The notes beneath the pieces are model-generated. The model worked only from the letters and a program-made list of their open reading frames with translations, searched no databases and was not told the DNA's origin. Made by a program: the position numbers and the translations under genes. From assembly GCF_947490415.1 (NCBI RefSeq), contig NZ_CANLGX010000003.1, forward strand, positions 310,001 to 374,000: a DNA stretch of 64,000 bases, given 5' to 3'. Positions 17,545 to 26,857 of the stretch are shown here, piece by piece (the stretch's first letter is position 1; each line of letters opens with the position of its first letter). The DNA is from an uncultured Eudoraea sp. Lineage in GTDB: Bacteria; Bacteroidota; Bacteroidia; Flavobacteriales; Flavobacteriaceae.

Positions 17545-18411
17545 ATGACGAGAGATTTCCTGAATATAAACGACTTCCTGGTTCTTTTGGAATATGCAGA
17601 TTCCAACGAAGAAACCATTGATAAATGCGGTTTTGACGAAGAAGTTATTGCCTTTGCATTCTATGGGTCCGGCAACGTGGATTTAAATGTAAAATACGGC
17701 ACACATCAAAAAAGCTATAACAATACCAAAGGGCTGGCCATGTCTTTTTTTGCCAATGAAAAAGTTGATTTTATACATACCGTTTCAGAATCCAGAAAAT
17801 TACATTGTGTGGTTATCCTGTATAGCCTTAAGAATTTAAATAAATTACCGGATGGCGAACGCGAAATCTATGCAGAAACCTTAAATGAACTTATCAACCC
17901 CACCAGTGATTATGTAGAGGGTCCCACTTTTTTTATGGACCATAATATGCAAAATGCGGTCGATAAAATTTTCACCAATACCTACGAAGGGGCTGCGAGA
18001 TCGCTTTTTCTCAAAAGTCAGGTTACAGAATTATTAGCTCATTTCTTTGCGAAAGTTTCCACCCTGGAAAAGGATAATAATACCTCTATAAAAGATACAG
18101 AGCGTGAAAAGTTATATCAGGCCCGGGAAATACTCTCCAAGAACATGGAGACCCCGCCATCTATATCAGAACTGTCAAGACTCATTGGGCTCAATGATTT
18201 TAAACTCAAAAAGAATTTTAAAGAACTGTTTGGTTTTCCTGTATACAAATACCTTCAGAATGAACGGTTGATTAAAGCCCATGATCTTTTGAGCTCTCAG
18301 GATGTCAGCATTCAGGAAGTGGCATGGTCTGTTGGTTATGAAAGTCTGAGTTCTTTTTCTAATGCGTTTATCAAAAAATATGGCTTTCGCCCCAGTGAGG
18401 TAAAATCATAA
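17545..18411 (+). CDS. AraC-family transcriptional regulator
   Basis: The 288-residue protein has an N-terminal cupin-like sensing half (ending around residue 170) and an AraC double helix-turn-helix (about 190-288): SISELSRLIGLNDFKLKKNF, then VSIQEVAWSVGYESLSSFSN and the diagnostic FIKKYGFRPSEV. It is cytoplasmic and binds DNA. It precedes a same-strand group of DUF1772, NAD(P)H-binding and DUF5367 genes by 90 bases, an arrangement common in flavobacteria, so it probably controls them. The ligand is unknown. Confidence 0.9.
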   Translation: MTRDFLNINDFLVLLEYADSNEETIDKCGFDEEVIAFAFYGSGNVDLNVKYGTHQKSYNNTKGLAMSFFANEKVDFIHTVSESRKLHCVVILYSLKNLNKLPDGEREIYAETLNELINPTSDYVEGPTFFMDHNMQNAVDKIFTNTYEGAARSLFLKSQVTELLAHFFAKVSTLEKDNNTSIKDTEREKLYQAREILSKNMETPPSISELSRLIGLNDFKLKKNFKELFGFPVYKYLQNERLIKAHDLLSSQDVSIQEVAWSVGYESLSSFSNAFIKKYGFRPSEVKS

Positions 18412-18501
18412 TCCTTTTGGAACAAATTTCAATCCTTTTCAAACAAATAAGTCATAGCGTTTAGCCGCAAATTTGCATTGTAATCTTAAAACAATGTAAT
18501 A

Positions 18502-19020
18502 ATGACAACGCTAAATTTTGACACTCAAGCCATAGTAGTAGTACTGGCAACGCTTCTAACCGGACTTACAGCAGGGCTTTGTTTTACCTGGAACAATGCG
18601 GTAACGCCCGGTATTGGCCAATTAGCAGACATAGGTTATCTGCGCTCTTTTCAGGAGATGAACAGGAGCATTATTAATCCCGTGTTTATACTCGTATTCT
18701 TTGGTCCGGTTTTTTTACATATCGCAAATATCTTTTTATTCAGGACCTCATCCGGCACTATTCTATGGATGGTTGTTGCATCAGCCGCCCTGTATATTAT
18801 TGGGGTTGGTTTGGTCACTATTTTTGGAAATGTACCGCTCAATGAGTTATTGGATAAAACAGATTTAATGCAGGCCAGTGCAGAAGAAATAAAGCTGCTT
18901 AGAGACAAGTTTGAAAGTAAATGGAACAGCTATCATCTAATAAGAACGCTTTGTGCAACACTTTCATTTTTATTATTGATTCTAGTCTGTCTTAGCAGAA
19001 ACAACACTTTAAACACGTAA
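18502..19020 (+). CDS. DUF1772 (anthrone oxygenase-like) membrane protein
   Basis: The 172-residue protein has four predicted membrane helices and the DUF1772 pattern: LTGLTAGLCFTWNNAVTPGI near the start, then LRSFQEMNRSIINPVF and GLVTIFGNVPLNELL. This family includes anthrone oxygenases and related cofactor-free oxidoreductases, but most bacterial members are uncharacterised. It is the first gene after the AraC-type regulator and 25 bases before a NAD(P)H-binding protein gene, so the two likely form one transcript. Confidence 0.83.
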   Translation: MTTLNFDTQAIVVVLATLLTGLTAGLCFTWNNAVTPGIGQLADIGYLRSFQEMNRSIINPVFILVFFGPVFLHIANIFLFRTSSGTILWMVVASAALYIIGVGLVTIFGNVPLNELLDKTDLMQASAEEIKLLRDKFESKWNSYHLIRTLCATLSFLLLILVCLSRNNTLNT

Positions 19021-19045
19021 TCTATAAATCTTAAAAATTAACATC

Positions 19046-19891
19046 ATGACAAAAAAACAAAACATTTTAGTATTAGGCGGCAAAGGCAAAACAGGAAGTC
19101 GCGTAGCAGGCAGGTTAATTGAAAAAGGGCAAGCTGTCAGAATCGGATCCCGTAGTGAAGACCCCTCTTTTGATTGGGAGGAACCGGCTACCTGGGCAGG
19201 CGCCCTGGAAGGAATAGATAAGGTATATATAACTTTTCAGCCAGATTTGGCGGTCCCGGGAGCAAGCGAAGCTATTGAGGGGTTTACCGGGCAGGCTGTG
19301 AAATCCGGAGTTAAAAAAGTGGTGCTCTTATCAGGAAAAGGGGAGATAGAGGCAGAAAAATGTGAGAAAATAGTAATGAATTCCGGTCTGGACTGGACTA
19401 TAGTGAGAGCTACCTGGTTTAATCAGAACTTTAGTGAGAGTTTCTTTCTGGATCCCATTCTTGCCGGCCATGTTGCCTTACCTAAAAATGATGCCCTGGT
19501 CCCCTATGTAGATGCCAATGACATAGCAGATGTGGTAGTTGCGTCCTTGTTGAATGATAAACATAATGGTGAGATATATGAATTAACTGGTCCGCGTACC
19601 CTGACATTTTCAGATGTGGTTAAAGAAATTTCCGCAGCAACGGGCAAGGAAATTCAATTCACGGCTATAAGCATGGAAGAATACAATGCAATGATGCAGG
19701 AATTTAATTTACCCGATGGCTACCTGTGGTTAATCAACTATTTGTTTGAAACAGTTTTGGTAGAAAGTAATTCTGTGATTACGAATGATATTGAAAAAGT
19801 ATTGGGTAGAAAACCCACAGATTTTACGGAATACGTAAACGCTGCTGTAAAAAGGGGGGTATGGGACCCGGTAGGGGTAGGGCACAAATAG
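19046..19891 (+). CDS. NmrA-like NAD(P)-binding protein
   Basis: The 281-residue protein is an atypical short-chain dehydrogenase of the NmrA/NAD(P)H-binding type. A Rossmann motif (ILVLGGKGKTGSRV, residues 7-20) opens it, followed by VKKVVLLSGKGE and WTIVRATWFNQNFSE; the SDR catalytic Tyr-Lys pair is not clear. Such proteins act as redox sensors or quinone reductases. It follows DUF1772 and precedes DUF5367, so the enzyme might use a quinone-like or anthrone-like compound handled by that membrane protein; this is inference. Confidence 0.85.
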   Translation: MTKKQNILVLGGKGKTGSRVAGRLIEKGQAVRIGSRSEDPSFDWEEPATWAGALEGIDKVYITFQPDLAVPGASEAIEGFTGQAVKSGVKKVVLLSGKGEIEAEKCEKIVMNSGLDWTIVRATWFNQNFSESFFLDPILAGHVALPKNDALVPYVDANDIADVVVASLLNDKHNGEIYELTGPRTLTFSDVVKEISAATGKEIQFTAISMEEYNAMMQEFNLPDGYLWLINYLFETVLVESNSVITNDIEKVLGRKPTDFTEYVNAAVKRGVWDPVGVGHK

Positions 19892-19948
19892 AAATAACCT
19901 GCCTATTTCATTTTAGTTATCTATAACAACCCTAATAACAAAGGAATC

Positions 19949-20344
19949 ATGGAAATCAAAAGAGCAATACTAGCTACGTCAATAGTTTGGGTCTTAGGCG
20001 TTTCGGCCTACATTCTATCTCATTTTGTAAAAATTATGGATAATCCGGAACTCCAGGCAAATGTGGTCCTCACTTTAGCTTTAATACCGAGTGCAATTCT
20101 TGGAACTAAGTTTTATTATAAAAACGGAGCACATACAAATGGGTTTAAATTAGGGGTTTTTATGTTTTTGATTACCATTGGTTTAGATGCTTTAATAACA
20201 GTTCCTGTATTTATTATACCTGCCGGGGGAGATCATCTTTCTTTTTTTAGTGACCCCGGGTTTTGGATTATTGGACTGGTATATATCCTGGTAGTAATCC
20301 TTTACACAGGCATTAGGTCTAAAATGAGAACCAGTAAACTGTAA
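19949..20344 (+). CDS. DUF5367-like four-helix membrane protein
   Basis: The 131-residue protein is almost entirely hydrophobic with about four membrane helices (AILATSIVWVLGVSAYIL, VVLTLALIPSAILGTKFYY, LGVFMFLITIGLDALITVP, WIIGLVYILVVILYTGI). It resembles the DUF5367 family. The gene starts 57 bases after the NmrA-like gene on the same strand and probably belongs to the AraC-led group. No function is known. Its basic C-terminus (RSKMRTSKL) should be cytoplasmic. Confidence 0.65.
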   Translation: MEIKRAILATSIVWVLGVSAYILSHFVKIMDNPELQANVVLTLALIPSAILGTKFYYKNGAHTNGFKLGVFMFLITIGLDALITVPVFIIPAGGDHLSFFSDPGFWIIGLVYILVVILYTGIRSKMRTSKL

Positions 20345-20447
20345 GTCGTTTTAGATCCCTATACAAGAAGAACTGTAACATTTAGTAAATAATGTTGTCC
20401 TATAAAGAGCATAATCTCTTTATGCCTAAACTTTTAACTCAACGACG

Positions 20448-22094
20448 ATGAAAAAACTATACTTTTTAGCTGCTTTTTTACTTTTCTGGCAAGTACCCGC
20501 ACAACAAAAAATCTCAAGTACACAATGGCAGGAGGATTTGCGTTTCCTACTGGAAACTGTTCATAAGGATTATTCGTTCCTTTTTAAAAAGGTCACCGCC
20601 GCTGCTTTTGATGAGGCTGTTGAAGAATTTTATAAGGAGATCCCTCAGATGCAGGATCACGAGGTACTCGTAGGTTTTGGCAGGATCATAGGGATGTTCA
20701 AATACGGGCATACCAGAGTTGGCTTCAGAGAAAGCCCGGTACCTTATCATAAATTACCCCTGAACCTATACCAATTCCCTGACGGGCTTTATATTATAGG
20801 AGCACATAAAGATTTTTCGTCTGTGGTTGGTGCCAAAATAACCGCCATTGAAGGCATGCCCACAAAGGAAGCATCAAAAGCTATTTACCCTGTGGTTCCT
20901 GTAGAAAACGAACAATTCTTTAAAGCTTATGCCGGCATCTATATGGTAATACCTGAGGTGCTGCATGCACAGGGAATCACCAAAACCTTAAAACAGAATA
21001 TTAACCTAAGCCTTGAAAAAGACGGCAAGACATTTAATTCTGTAATCAATGCCACCAGCAATCTTGATACCCCATTACAATATGGAGAACCGAAACCAGA
21101 CAGCGACTGGGTAGGGGTGAGGGATCAATCACAAAATCCACTCTATTTAAAAAACCTGGATAAGATCTATTATTTTGAATACCTGCCCAACGAAAAGGCC
21201 GTTTATGTGCGGCATAGCCAGATACAAGATGATCCAAGTGAGAATATCCCCGCATTTTACAAACGTCTGTTTGAATTTATAGACAACAATGAGGTAGAGA
21301 AATTAATTCTGGACGTACGTCTTAATGGCGGTGGCAACAACTATAAGAATAAGCCTATAGTTACAGGTATCATAGAGCACCAAAAGATCAATCAACCCGG
21401 GAAATTTTTCGTTATCATAGGACGGGATACTTTTTCAGCCTGCCAGAATTTGGTGAATGAACTGGATAATTATACCAATGCCATTTTTGTAGGAGAGCCC
21501 ACCGGGGAAAACATCAATTTCTATGGCGACAACCGCCGTGTAGAATTACCTAATTCAAAGCTACCCGTTTATCTTTCTTTTGCCTGGTGGCAGGATAAGC
21601 CCCAATGGGAAAATGCAGATTATACGGTACCCCATTTGGCCGTAGAACCCACCTTTGCAGAATATAGTGCCAACGAAGATCCGGTTCTGGAGACCGCTTT
21701 GAGTTTTTCTGCAGATAATTTTATCATAGATCCCATGGGTTATCTCACGCAGCTCTTTATGGATGAAAAGTATGAGCTGTTGGCTACAGAAGCCCAACGC
21801 CTGGTACAGGATCCTGCTTATAAGTTTTTTGATTTTGAAGCTGAATTTAATAAGGCAGGTTACCAATTACTGGGCTCCGGCCAATTCGAAGGAGCTCTGT
21901 ATGTATTTGAAATGAATACTAAACTTTTTCCGGAATCTGCTAATGCCTGGGACAGTTTGGCTGAGGGTTACTGGAAATCCGGCGACCTGGTGAAAGCAAA
22001 AGAATTTTATAATAAAGCCATACAACTAGATCCTGATGGAGCTACTGCAAAGAATTCAAAGGCCATGTTAAAGAAGATAGAAGCAGAAAACTAA
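20448..22094 (+). CDS. S41 family peptidase with C-terminal TPR
   Basis: A signal peptide (MKKLYFLAAFLLFWQVPAQQ) precedes a 548-residue secreted protein. Residues about 240-430 form an S41 (tail-specific/CtpA-like) core: KLILDVRLNGGGNNY, FVIIGRDTFSACQNLVNEL with the probable catalytic Ser of TFSA, and AIFVGEPTGENINFYGD. The C-terminal 60 residues form at least one TPR (ANAWDSLAEGYWKSGDLVKA). A classical PDZ domain is not obvious. It is likely a periplasmic protease or a non-proteolytic relative. It stands as a single gene on the plus strand. Confidence 0.84.
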   Translation: MKKLYFLAAFLLFWQVPAQQKISSTQWQEDLRFLLETVHKDYSFLFKKVTAAAFDEAVEEFYKEIPQMQDHEVLVGFGRIIGMFKYGHTRVGFRESPVPYHKLPLNLYQFPDGLYIIGAHKDFSSVVGAKITAIEGMPTKEASKAIYPVVPVENEQFFKAYAGIYMVIPEVLHAQGITKTLKQNINLSLEKDGKTFNSVINATSNLDTPLQYGEPKPDSDWVGVRDQSQNPLYLKNLDKIYYFEYLPNEKAVYVRHSQIQDDPSENIPAFYKRLFEFIDNNEVEKLILDVRLNGGGNNYKNKPIVTGIIEHQKINQPGKFFVIIGRDTFSACQNLVNELDNYTNAIFVGEPTGENINFYGDNRRVELPNSKLPVYLSFAWWQDKPQWENADYTVPHLAVEPTFAEYSANEDPVLETALSFSADNFIIDPMGYLTQLFMDEKYELLATEAQRLVQDPAYKFFDFEAEFNKAGYQLLGSGQFEGALYVFEMNTKLFPESANAWDSLAEGYWKSGDLVKAKEFYNKAIQLDPDGATAKNSKAMLKKIEAEN

Positions 22095-22288
22095 GAGTTT
22101 ATAATTTCTAAGCGGCTTGAACCTGAATCTATAGATTAATTCCATACTATCTCCAGAGGAGATGAGTTGCGAGAAATAATTGATGATAGGCATAATTGAA
22201 ATTAAAAGATTTCTGAATAAGTAGTTAGCAATTACGTAATCAACTATTCCTAATTCTTTTATCTTTATGGATATCAAACCAATCAATA

Positions 22289-23356
22289 ATGAAATTATCG
22301 ATCTACCCTTTATTCCTTTTTGTTTTTACGTTTATTGGCTGCAATACGCCTAAACCGGCAGAGAAGATTAGTGATAAAAAAGAATCCGCAAAACCGCTCC
22401 CATATTTTACCTATCAAGAAGAAAATTTATTCCCAGGAGATGGCAGCTTGCTTCGTGCCGAAGATGGGGTTCAACTGGAAGATGGAAGAATTGTGGTTGT
22501 AGATCAGGCCAATGGCCTCAGACTAATTGAAAAAGATGGTTCTAATCGTCCGTTTGGTGATTTCGCCGCAGCCGGTTTTGTGCATCTTCCACCAGAGCAG
22601 ACTGCATCACCTAATGGCATGGTTCTGGAACACGACGGTAAACATATTTTAATGTCGGACGTTGCAGACGGAAAGATATATAGAGTAAACATAGACTCTG
22701 AAAAAGCAGAAATGATCTATGACCATCCTTATGGGGTTAATACCATCTACAGGGATAAAACCGGAGCACTTTGGTTTTCCCAATCTACGGAGAGTACGAA
22801 TTTGGAAGAAATGTTTCGTGATGTAAATTTACCAGTACCACATGGAGCAGTTTTCAGAATGGCCGATTTAAAAAGTCCTCCGGTTAGAATTATGGACAGT
22901 CTTCATTTTGCCAATGGCATTACCATGGATAAGGACGAAAAACACCTCTATATTTCAGAAACCATGATGGACAGAGTGCATAAATTTGAAGTAGATACGA
23001 ATAGTGGTTCATACAAATATGCCGGAGTAGTTGCTAATGTGGGAACTCCGGATAATTTATTAGTAGATAGTGATGGTCGGCTAGTCGTAGCTTCACCTCT
23101 GTACAATCAGGTAATTGTTGTAGATTTTGAAAATCATTCGCAGCATGTGCTATTTGATGGTTCCACAACGGATAATTTAAAGATTACAAACGAATGGAAT
23201 AGAAGAAGTCATTTGGGAATGGAGAGACTTGAATTACTTTCACCTGATCTTTTTGATCCCCTGCCAGGATTACTCACGGGCATGTTCTTTTCTGATGATG
23301 GCCACACGCTTTACATTACAAACCTGGGTAATGACCTTTTGAAATATGACTTTTAA
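22289..23356 (+). CDS. SMP-30/gluconolactonase-like lipoprotein
   Basis: The 355-residue precursor has a lipobox at Cys 18 (FTFIGCN). The mature part is a six-bladed beta-propeller of the SMP-30/strictosidine-synthase group: SPNGMVLEHDGKHILMSDVA, GVNTIYRDKTGALWFSQST, HFANGITMDKDEKHLYISET and NVGTPDNLLVDSDGRLVVAS. The Asn/Asp positions in SPNGM and FANGI are the usual calcium-binding sites. Members hydrolyse lactones or act as calcium-binding enzymes; here the cell-surface location suggests a role in lactone or sugar metabolism. The substrate is not predictable. Confidence 0.8.
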   Translation: MKLSIYPLFLFVFTFIGCNTPKPAEKISDKKESAKPLPYFTYQEENLFPGDGSLLRAEDGVQLEDGRIVVVDQANGLRLIEKDGSNRPFGDFAAAGFVHLPPEQTASPNGMVLEHDGKHILMSDVADGKIYRVNIDSEKAEMIYDHPYGVNTIYRDKTGALWFSQSTESTNLEEMFRDVNLPVPHGAVFRMADLKSPPVRIMDSLHFANGITMDKDEKHLYISETMMDRVHKFEVDTNSGSYKYAGVVANVGTPDNLLVDSDGRLVVASPLYNQVIVVDFENHSQHVLFDGSTTDNLKITNEWNRRSHLGMERLELLSPDLFDPLPGLLTGMFFSDDGHTLYITNLGNDLLKYDF

Positions 23357-23518
23357 TTAAAAAGTGCCTGGCAACACCTAAAATGCATTCACCGTTGCCA
23401 AAAGGAAAGGGAAACACAATTCAGACAAACAGTTATAAAAACACCTTATTGAGGGCAGTAAGGCATGTATTATAGTGATAATAAATGATCAATGATTATA
23501 AATTAATTAGTTAATCTT

Positions 23519-23548
23519 TTGGATTTTAAATTATTGGCACCATCTTTG
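23519..23548 (+). promoter_or_regulatory. Promoter of first cold-shock gene
   Basis: TTG (23519-23521), a 19-base spacer and CATCTTTG (23541-23548) match the Bacteroidota -33/-7 architecture (TTG then TAnnTTTG, here with C for the first T). A transcript would have a leader of about 35 bases. The second cold-shock gene has the same spacing. Confidence 0.6.
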
Positions 23549-23589
23549 TCTAATAATAAGTATTATAAATACATTTAAATTAAATTACA

Positions 23590-23781
23590 ATGAGTAAAGG
23601 AACAGTAAAATTCTTCAATGATGCCAAAGGTTTTGGATTTATCACAGAAGAAGGTTCAAACAAAGAACATTTTGTACATTTTTCTGGATTAATTGATGAA
23701 ATTCGTGAAGGCGATGAAGTTGAATTTGATCTAACAGAAGGAAAAAAAGGATTAAATGCAGTAAACGTAAAAGTTATTTAA
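23590..23781 (+). CDS. Cold-shock protein (CspA family)
   Basis: The 63-residue protein is a single cold-shock domain: MSKGTVKFFNDAKGFGFITE contains RNP1 (KGFGFI) and HFVHFSGL is RNP2. It binds single-stranded RNA and acts as an RNA chaperone in the cytoplasm. It differs from the second copy at 36873 at about ten positions, mostly in residues 23-52. A clear terminator follows 29 bases after the stop. Genes for four DEAD-box helicases lie within the next 16 kb. Confidence 0.95.
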   Translation: MSKGTVKFFNDAKGFGFITEEGSNKEHFVHFSGLIDEIREGDEVEFDLTEGKKGLNAVNVKVI

Positions 23782-23809
23782 CATATACGCTTAAACTTTG
23801 TCACAAAAG

Positions 23810-23834
23810 CCCATCACGAGTGATGGGTTTTTTT
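23810..23834 (+). terminator. Terminator of first cold-shock gene
   Basis: CCCATCA pairs with TGATGGG across a CGAG loop and is followed by seven T. It is a textbook rho-independent terminator and closely resembles the one after the second cold-shock gene. Confidence 0.88.
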
Positions 23835-23905
23835 ATTATCCTTAACCCCGGTACATCCCTTTTTAAATATTTCTTCTAAAATTAGATAAGAGGTTACAGC
23901 AAGAC

Positions 23906-26107
23906 TCAACTTTCTGTAATTTCAGAATTCGCCTCGATCAGAGTTAAATCTAGTTCATTAAAATTATTAGCAGCTTTGACCAATAGGGTAGAACCTATGG
24001 TTTCAAACAATTGATTCGTTTTTATGACAAATTCGGCCTGTTTTTCAATTTTGTAATTGGGTATACCAACCAGTGTCAGATCAGTTGACGCAGATTGTTC
24101 TTCAATGATGTTATAAAATGGTTTTTGCTCCACTGCATTGTTAATAATTCTAATTTCAACATTAACTCTTAAATCTTCAACAAGTTTAGAAATTTTCGAA
24201 TTTATGAGTGTACTATCAACATTGTTGTTATTAACGAACAATACCCGAATATTGGTATTGTTCCATTTAGGGGCGGCGATTATAAATCGTGCAATATTCA
24301 GCATCATTTCGGCATTCTTGCTGTCTGTTTCCCGCCACCAAAGATCTACGGTGCTATAATTGCCGAATTTGTTCTTCCTGTCAAAATCCAAATACAATAA
24401 GTTATAATCCAAATACAACAAGGTCTCGGTCATTTTGGCATATTCCTCTGAATTTTCCAAACCTTTGGGCCATCCCATCATTATGGTATTGGGTTCTACC
24501 CCGGAAAACCCAAAAACTGTGGCAATATTGGTAATACCACTATAGATGTTCTCCACTTTAACCTGCCTCCCAAAAATACCAAGTTCTTTAAAGGATTCAT
24601 TCCGTACGACTTGCTCTGTTTTTTTTAAGGGTGTATCATCTTTGGCATTAACAATGAGTTTAAAGTTAGTTACGATGCCGGTGCGGCCCGAAACTGTTTT
24701 ACATAGCTCCAACAAATAGGACTGATGGTCACTTTTACCACTGAAGAGAATAATATTTGGATTCCAATTGGAATTTTCGTCCACCTCGGCATCTATTTTT
24801 TTTAACCCTTTGTTCACCACGTTTTCCCAAACACTTCTCCATACGTCATTTGATTGTAGCTTTACTTCCTTTCGTTGCAGGCCAAAATACAGACCACCAA
24901 TTACCGCCAATGCCGCAAACATGGCAATCATATCTAACTTGAACATGACCCCAAAACACGCAGCAAAACCAAGCAGACCGATCCAGCGTTTAATTTTGAA
25001 GCTTGGCTGAAAATCAGGATTCGCCCAACTTTCCAGGAAATAAGATATATTGATAAAACCGTAAGCAGTGAGATAAAACATGGAGACCACTCGCGCAATA
25101 ACGTCCAATTCACCTATGAGAATGCCTGCTTCTGCGATAATAAACACCATCAATAATGCGTTCACCGGTTCATTGTTGGAGCCCTTTCCCTTCCCAAATA
25201 TTTTAGGAGTTACTTTATCGATAGACATGGCCTGCAAAATCCTTGGACCTCCAAGAATGCCTCCTAAGGCCGAAGATAAGGTTGCGCCCCAAATACCGGC
25301 AACAACAGCAGGTGCAAAAATGGCAATCTTCATGAGGATGTTATAATCTGTTTTCAATACATCCGGATTAATAGTATAGGCCATAAAAACAGCAAGGGCA
25401 ATATAAACCACAAGTCCTCCGCCAATAGCCGATAATGTACCTACAGGGATCGATCTGTTAGGTTCTTTTAAATCTCCACTCATAGCAATACCGGCGGTAA
25501 AACCGGTAACTGCCGGAAAAAATATGGCAAAGACTACCTCAAGGGGTACGGCGCCCTCGGTTGAAAATAAGGGTACAGATTCAGGTACAAACTCAGATGT
25601 TCCTGAAAAGATGGCAATCAATGAAACGGCAATCGCCGCCAGGATAAAATATTGTGCTTTTAGGGCCAGAGACGTACTTATTAATGCAAGCGCCGTTAGT
25701 ATTATCAATGCAATGGTTCCCGTTAATCTGAAATCATTGACCGACGTTCCAAATCCAAAATACGCATTAAAGCTTTCTGAAAAACCTATTAAATAAAGGG
25801 CAATAGATAAAGCGGTTCCTACAGACAAGGCTATACCTATAGAGCCCCCTATAGGAATTCCCATGCTCCGGGATAATACATAATAAATGCCGCCGGCACC
25901 TATCTTCTTGTCGGTTGCTACTGAAGATACACTCAAACCCGTAGTCACAGCTATTACATGGGCTATTATGATTATAAGAATGGCACCTAACAGGCCGGCA
26001 TTACCAACTACCCAACCCAGGCGCATGTACATGATAACCCCCAAAATAGTGAGTATGGAAGGGGTAAAGACTCCTGCAAAAGTTCCAAACTTCTTCTTTT
26101 TTGCCAT
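23906..26107 (-). CDS. SLC12-type (Na-K-Cl / amino-acid permease) transporter
   Basis: The 733-residue protein has twelve predicted membrane helices in its first 430 residues and a soluble C-terminal half. The start (FGTFAGVFTPSILTILGVIMYMRLGWVVG) is a recognisable hallmark of cation-chloride cotransporters, here cut to FAGVFTPSILTILGVIMY for citation; VLSRSMGIPIGGSIGIAL and FAIFFPAVTGFTAGIAMSGD follow. The C-terminal half resembles the eukaryotic SLC12 cytoplasmic domain. It probably moves ions or amino acids across the inner membrane; the substrate is uncertain. The gene is transcribed against its neighbours and stands alone. Confidence 0.85.
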   Translation of the reverse strand: MAKKKKFGTFAGVFTPSILTILGVIMYMRLGWVVGNAGLLGAILIIIIAHVIAVTTGLSVSSVATDKKIGAGGIYYVLSRSMGIPIGGSIGIALSVGTALSIALYLIGFSESFNAYFGFGTSVNDFRLTGTIALIILTALALISTSLALKAQYFILAAIAVSLIAIFSGTSEFVPESVPLFSTEGAVPLEVVFAIFFPAVTGFTAGIAMSGDLKEPNRSIPVGTLSAIGGGLVVYIALAVFMAYTINPDVLKTDYNILMKIAIFAPAVVAGIWGATLSSALGGILGGPRILQAMSIDKVTPKIFGKGKGSNNEPVNALLMVFIIAEAGILIGELDVIARVVSMFYLTAYGFINISYFLESWANPDFQPSFKIKRWIGLLGFAACFGVMFKLDMIAMFAALAVIGGLYFGLQRKEVKLQSNDVWRSVWENVVNKGLKKIDAEVDENSNWNPNIILFSGKSDHQSYLLELCKTVSGRTGIVTNFKLIVNAKDDTPLKKTEQVVRNESFKELGIFGRQVKVENIYSGITNIATVFGFSGVEPNTIMMGWPKGLENSEEYAKMTETLLYLDYNLLYLDFDRKNKFGNYSTVDLWWRETDSKNAEMMLNIARFIIAAPKWNNTNIRVLFVNNNNVDSTLINSKISKLVEDLRVNVEIRIINNAVEQKPFYNIIEEQSASTDLTLVGIPNYKIEKQAEFVIKTNQLFETIGSTLLVKAANNFNELDLTLIEANSEITES

Positions 26108-26292
26108 GGGTTACGCTCGGTTGCTTGTGAAGGTTCACAAAATACCGGTAATATAGCCAATATTTTTGTATCCCGTCCAAAGTAAAACATTCAAGAATTC
26201 CATTAATAGCTATAGAAAATACGTGAATAACTAGAATATAAAGTACCCTTTTCACTATATTTAGTAGTATCATTATTTATATCTCAAAACAT

Positions 26293-26706
26293 ATGCGTTT
26301 AGTTTCATTTTTTATAGTATTTCTTGTGTTGTATAGCTGTAAGATGGATAAAAAGTCAACTAAGGTTATAGATAAAGCTATACCCCAACGCGCAGAATTG
26401 AGTAGAGACTCCCAAATTTTTCTTGGCAACAGGCTGTTTTCTGAAAAAACATGTATTACCTGTCATGAAGTAAACAAGGAAAAAACAGGACCTTCAGTCA
26501 AAGAAATCATGAAGATCTATAAAGAAAAAAATGGAGATATAGTGGCATTTTTAAAGGGTAATGCTAAACCCATTGTAGACACCACCTCCAGCCAGGTGGC
26601 TATTATGCAGGCTAATATTGACGGTTTTTTAAAAGGTATATCTGATGAAGAACTGAAAACCATAGCTACCTATATGCTGCATGTTGATGAATTAAACCCA
26701 GATTAG
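26293..26706 (+). CDS. Mono-haem c-type cytochrome lipoprotein
   Basis: The 137-residue precursor has a lipobox at Cys 16 (VLYSCKM) and one haem site, CITCH at 54-58 (KTCITCHEV). The downstream helix LKTIATYML supplies a possible Met ligand near the C-terminus, fitting class I cytochrome c. It would be anchored facing the periplasm and shuttle electrons. It is a monocistronic gene divergent from the SLC12-type gene with about 185 bases between. Confidence 0.85.
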   Translation: MRLVSFFIVFLVLYSCKMDKKSTKVIDKAIPQRAELSRDSQIFLGNRLFSEKTCITCHEVNKEKTGPSVKEIMKIYKEKNGDIVAFLKGNAKPIVDTTSSQVAIMQANIDGFLKGISDEELKTIATYMLHVDELNPD

Positions 26707-26832
26707 TATCTTTTGAAAAAGTGATTTTGACTTAGGAGTGAGGAGACGCTTGAGATCCATGAACGAACTACTTGAATTCCTGTTATATAGTAACCAGAGT
26801 TGAATCAATTCCTGCCAGTAGCTGTAATACAT

Positions 26833-26840
26833 TACTTTTG
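26833..26840 (+). promoter_or_regulatory. -7 box of helicase gene at 26858
   Basis: TACTTTTG is a perfect TAnnTTTG element ending 17 bases before the ATG. A matching -33 TTG at the right distance is not clear, so only the -7 element is called. Confidence 0.5.
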
Positions 26841-26857
26841 CATAAAATTTAATAAAG

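Noticed and set aside
26001-26273. Minus-strand frame near the SLC12 gene start
   Set aside because: It runs in a different frame over the gene's start with no signal and is a shadow of the promoter and N-terminus.
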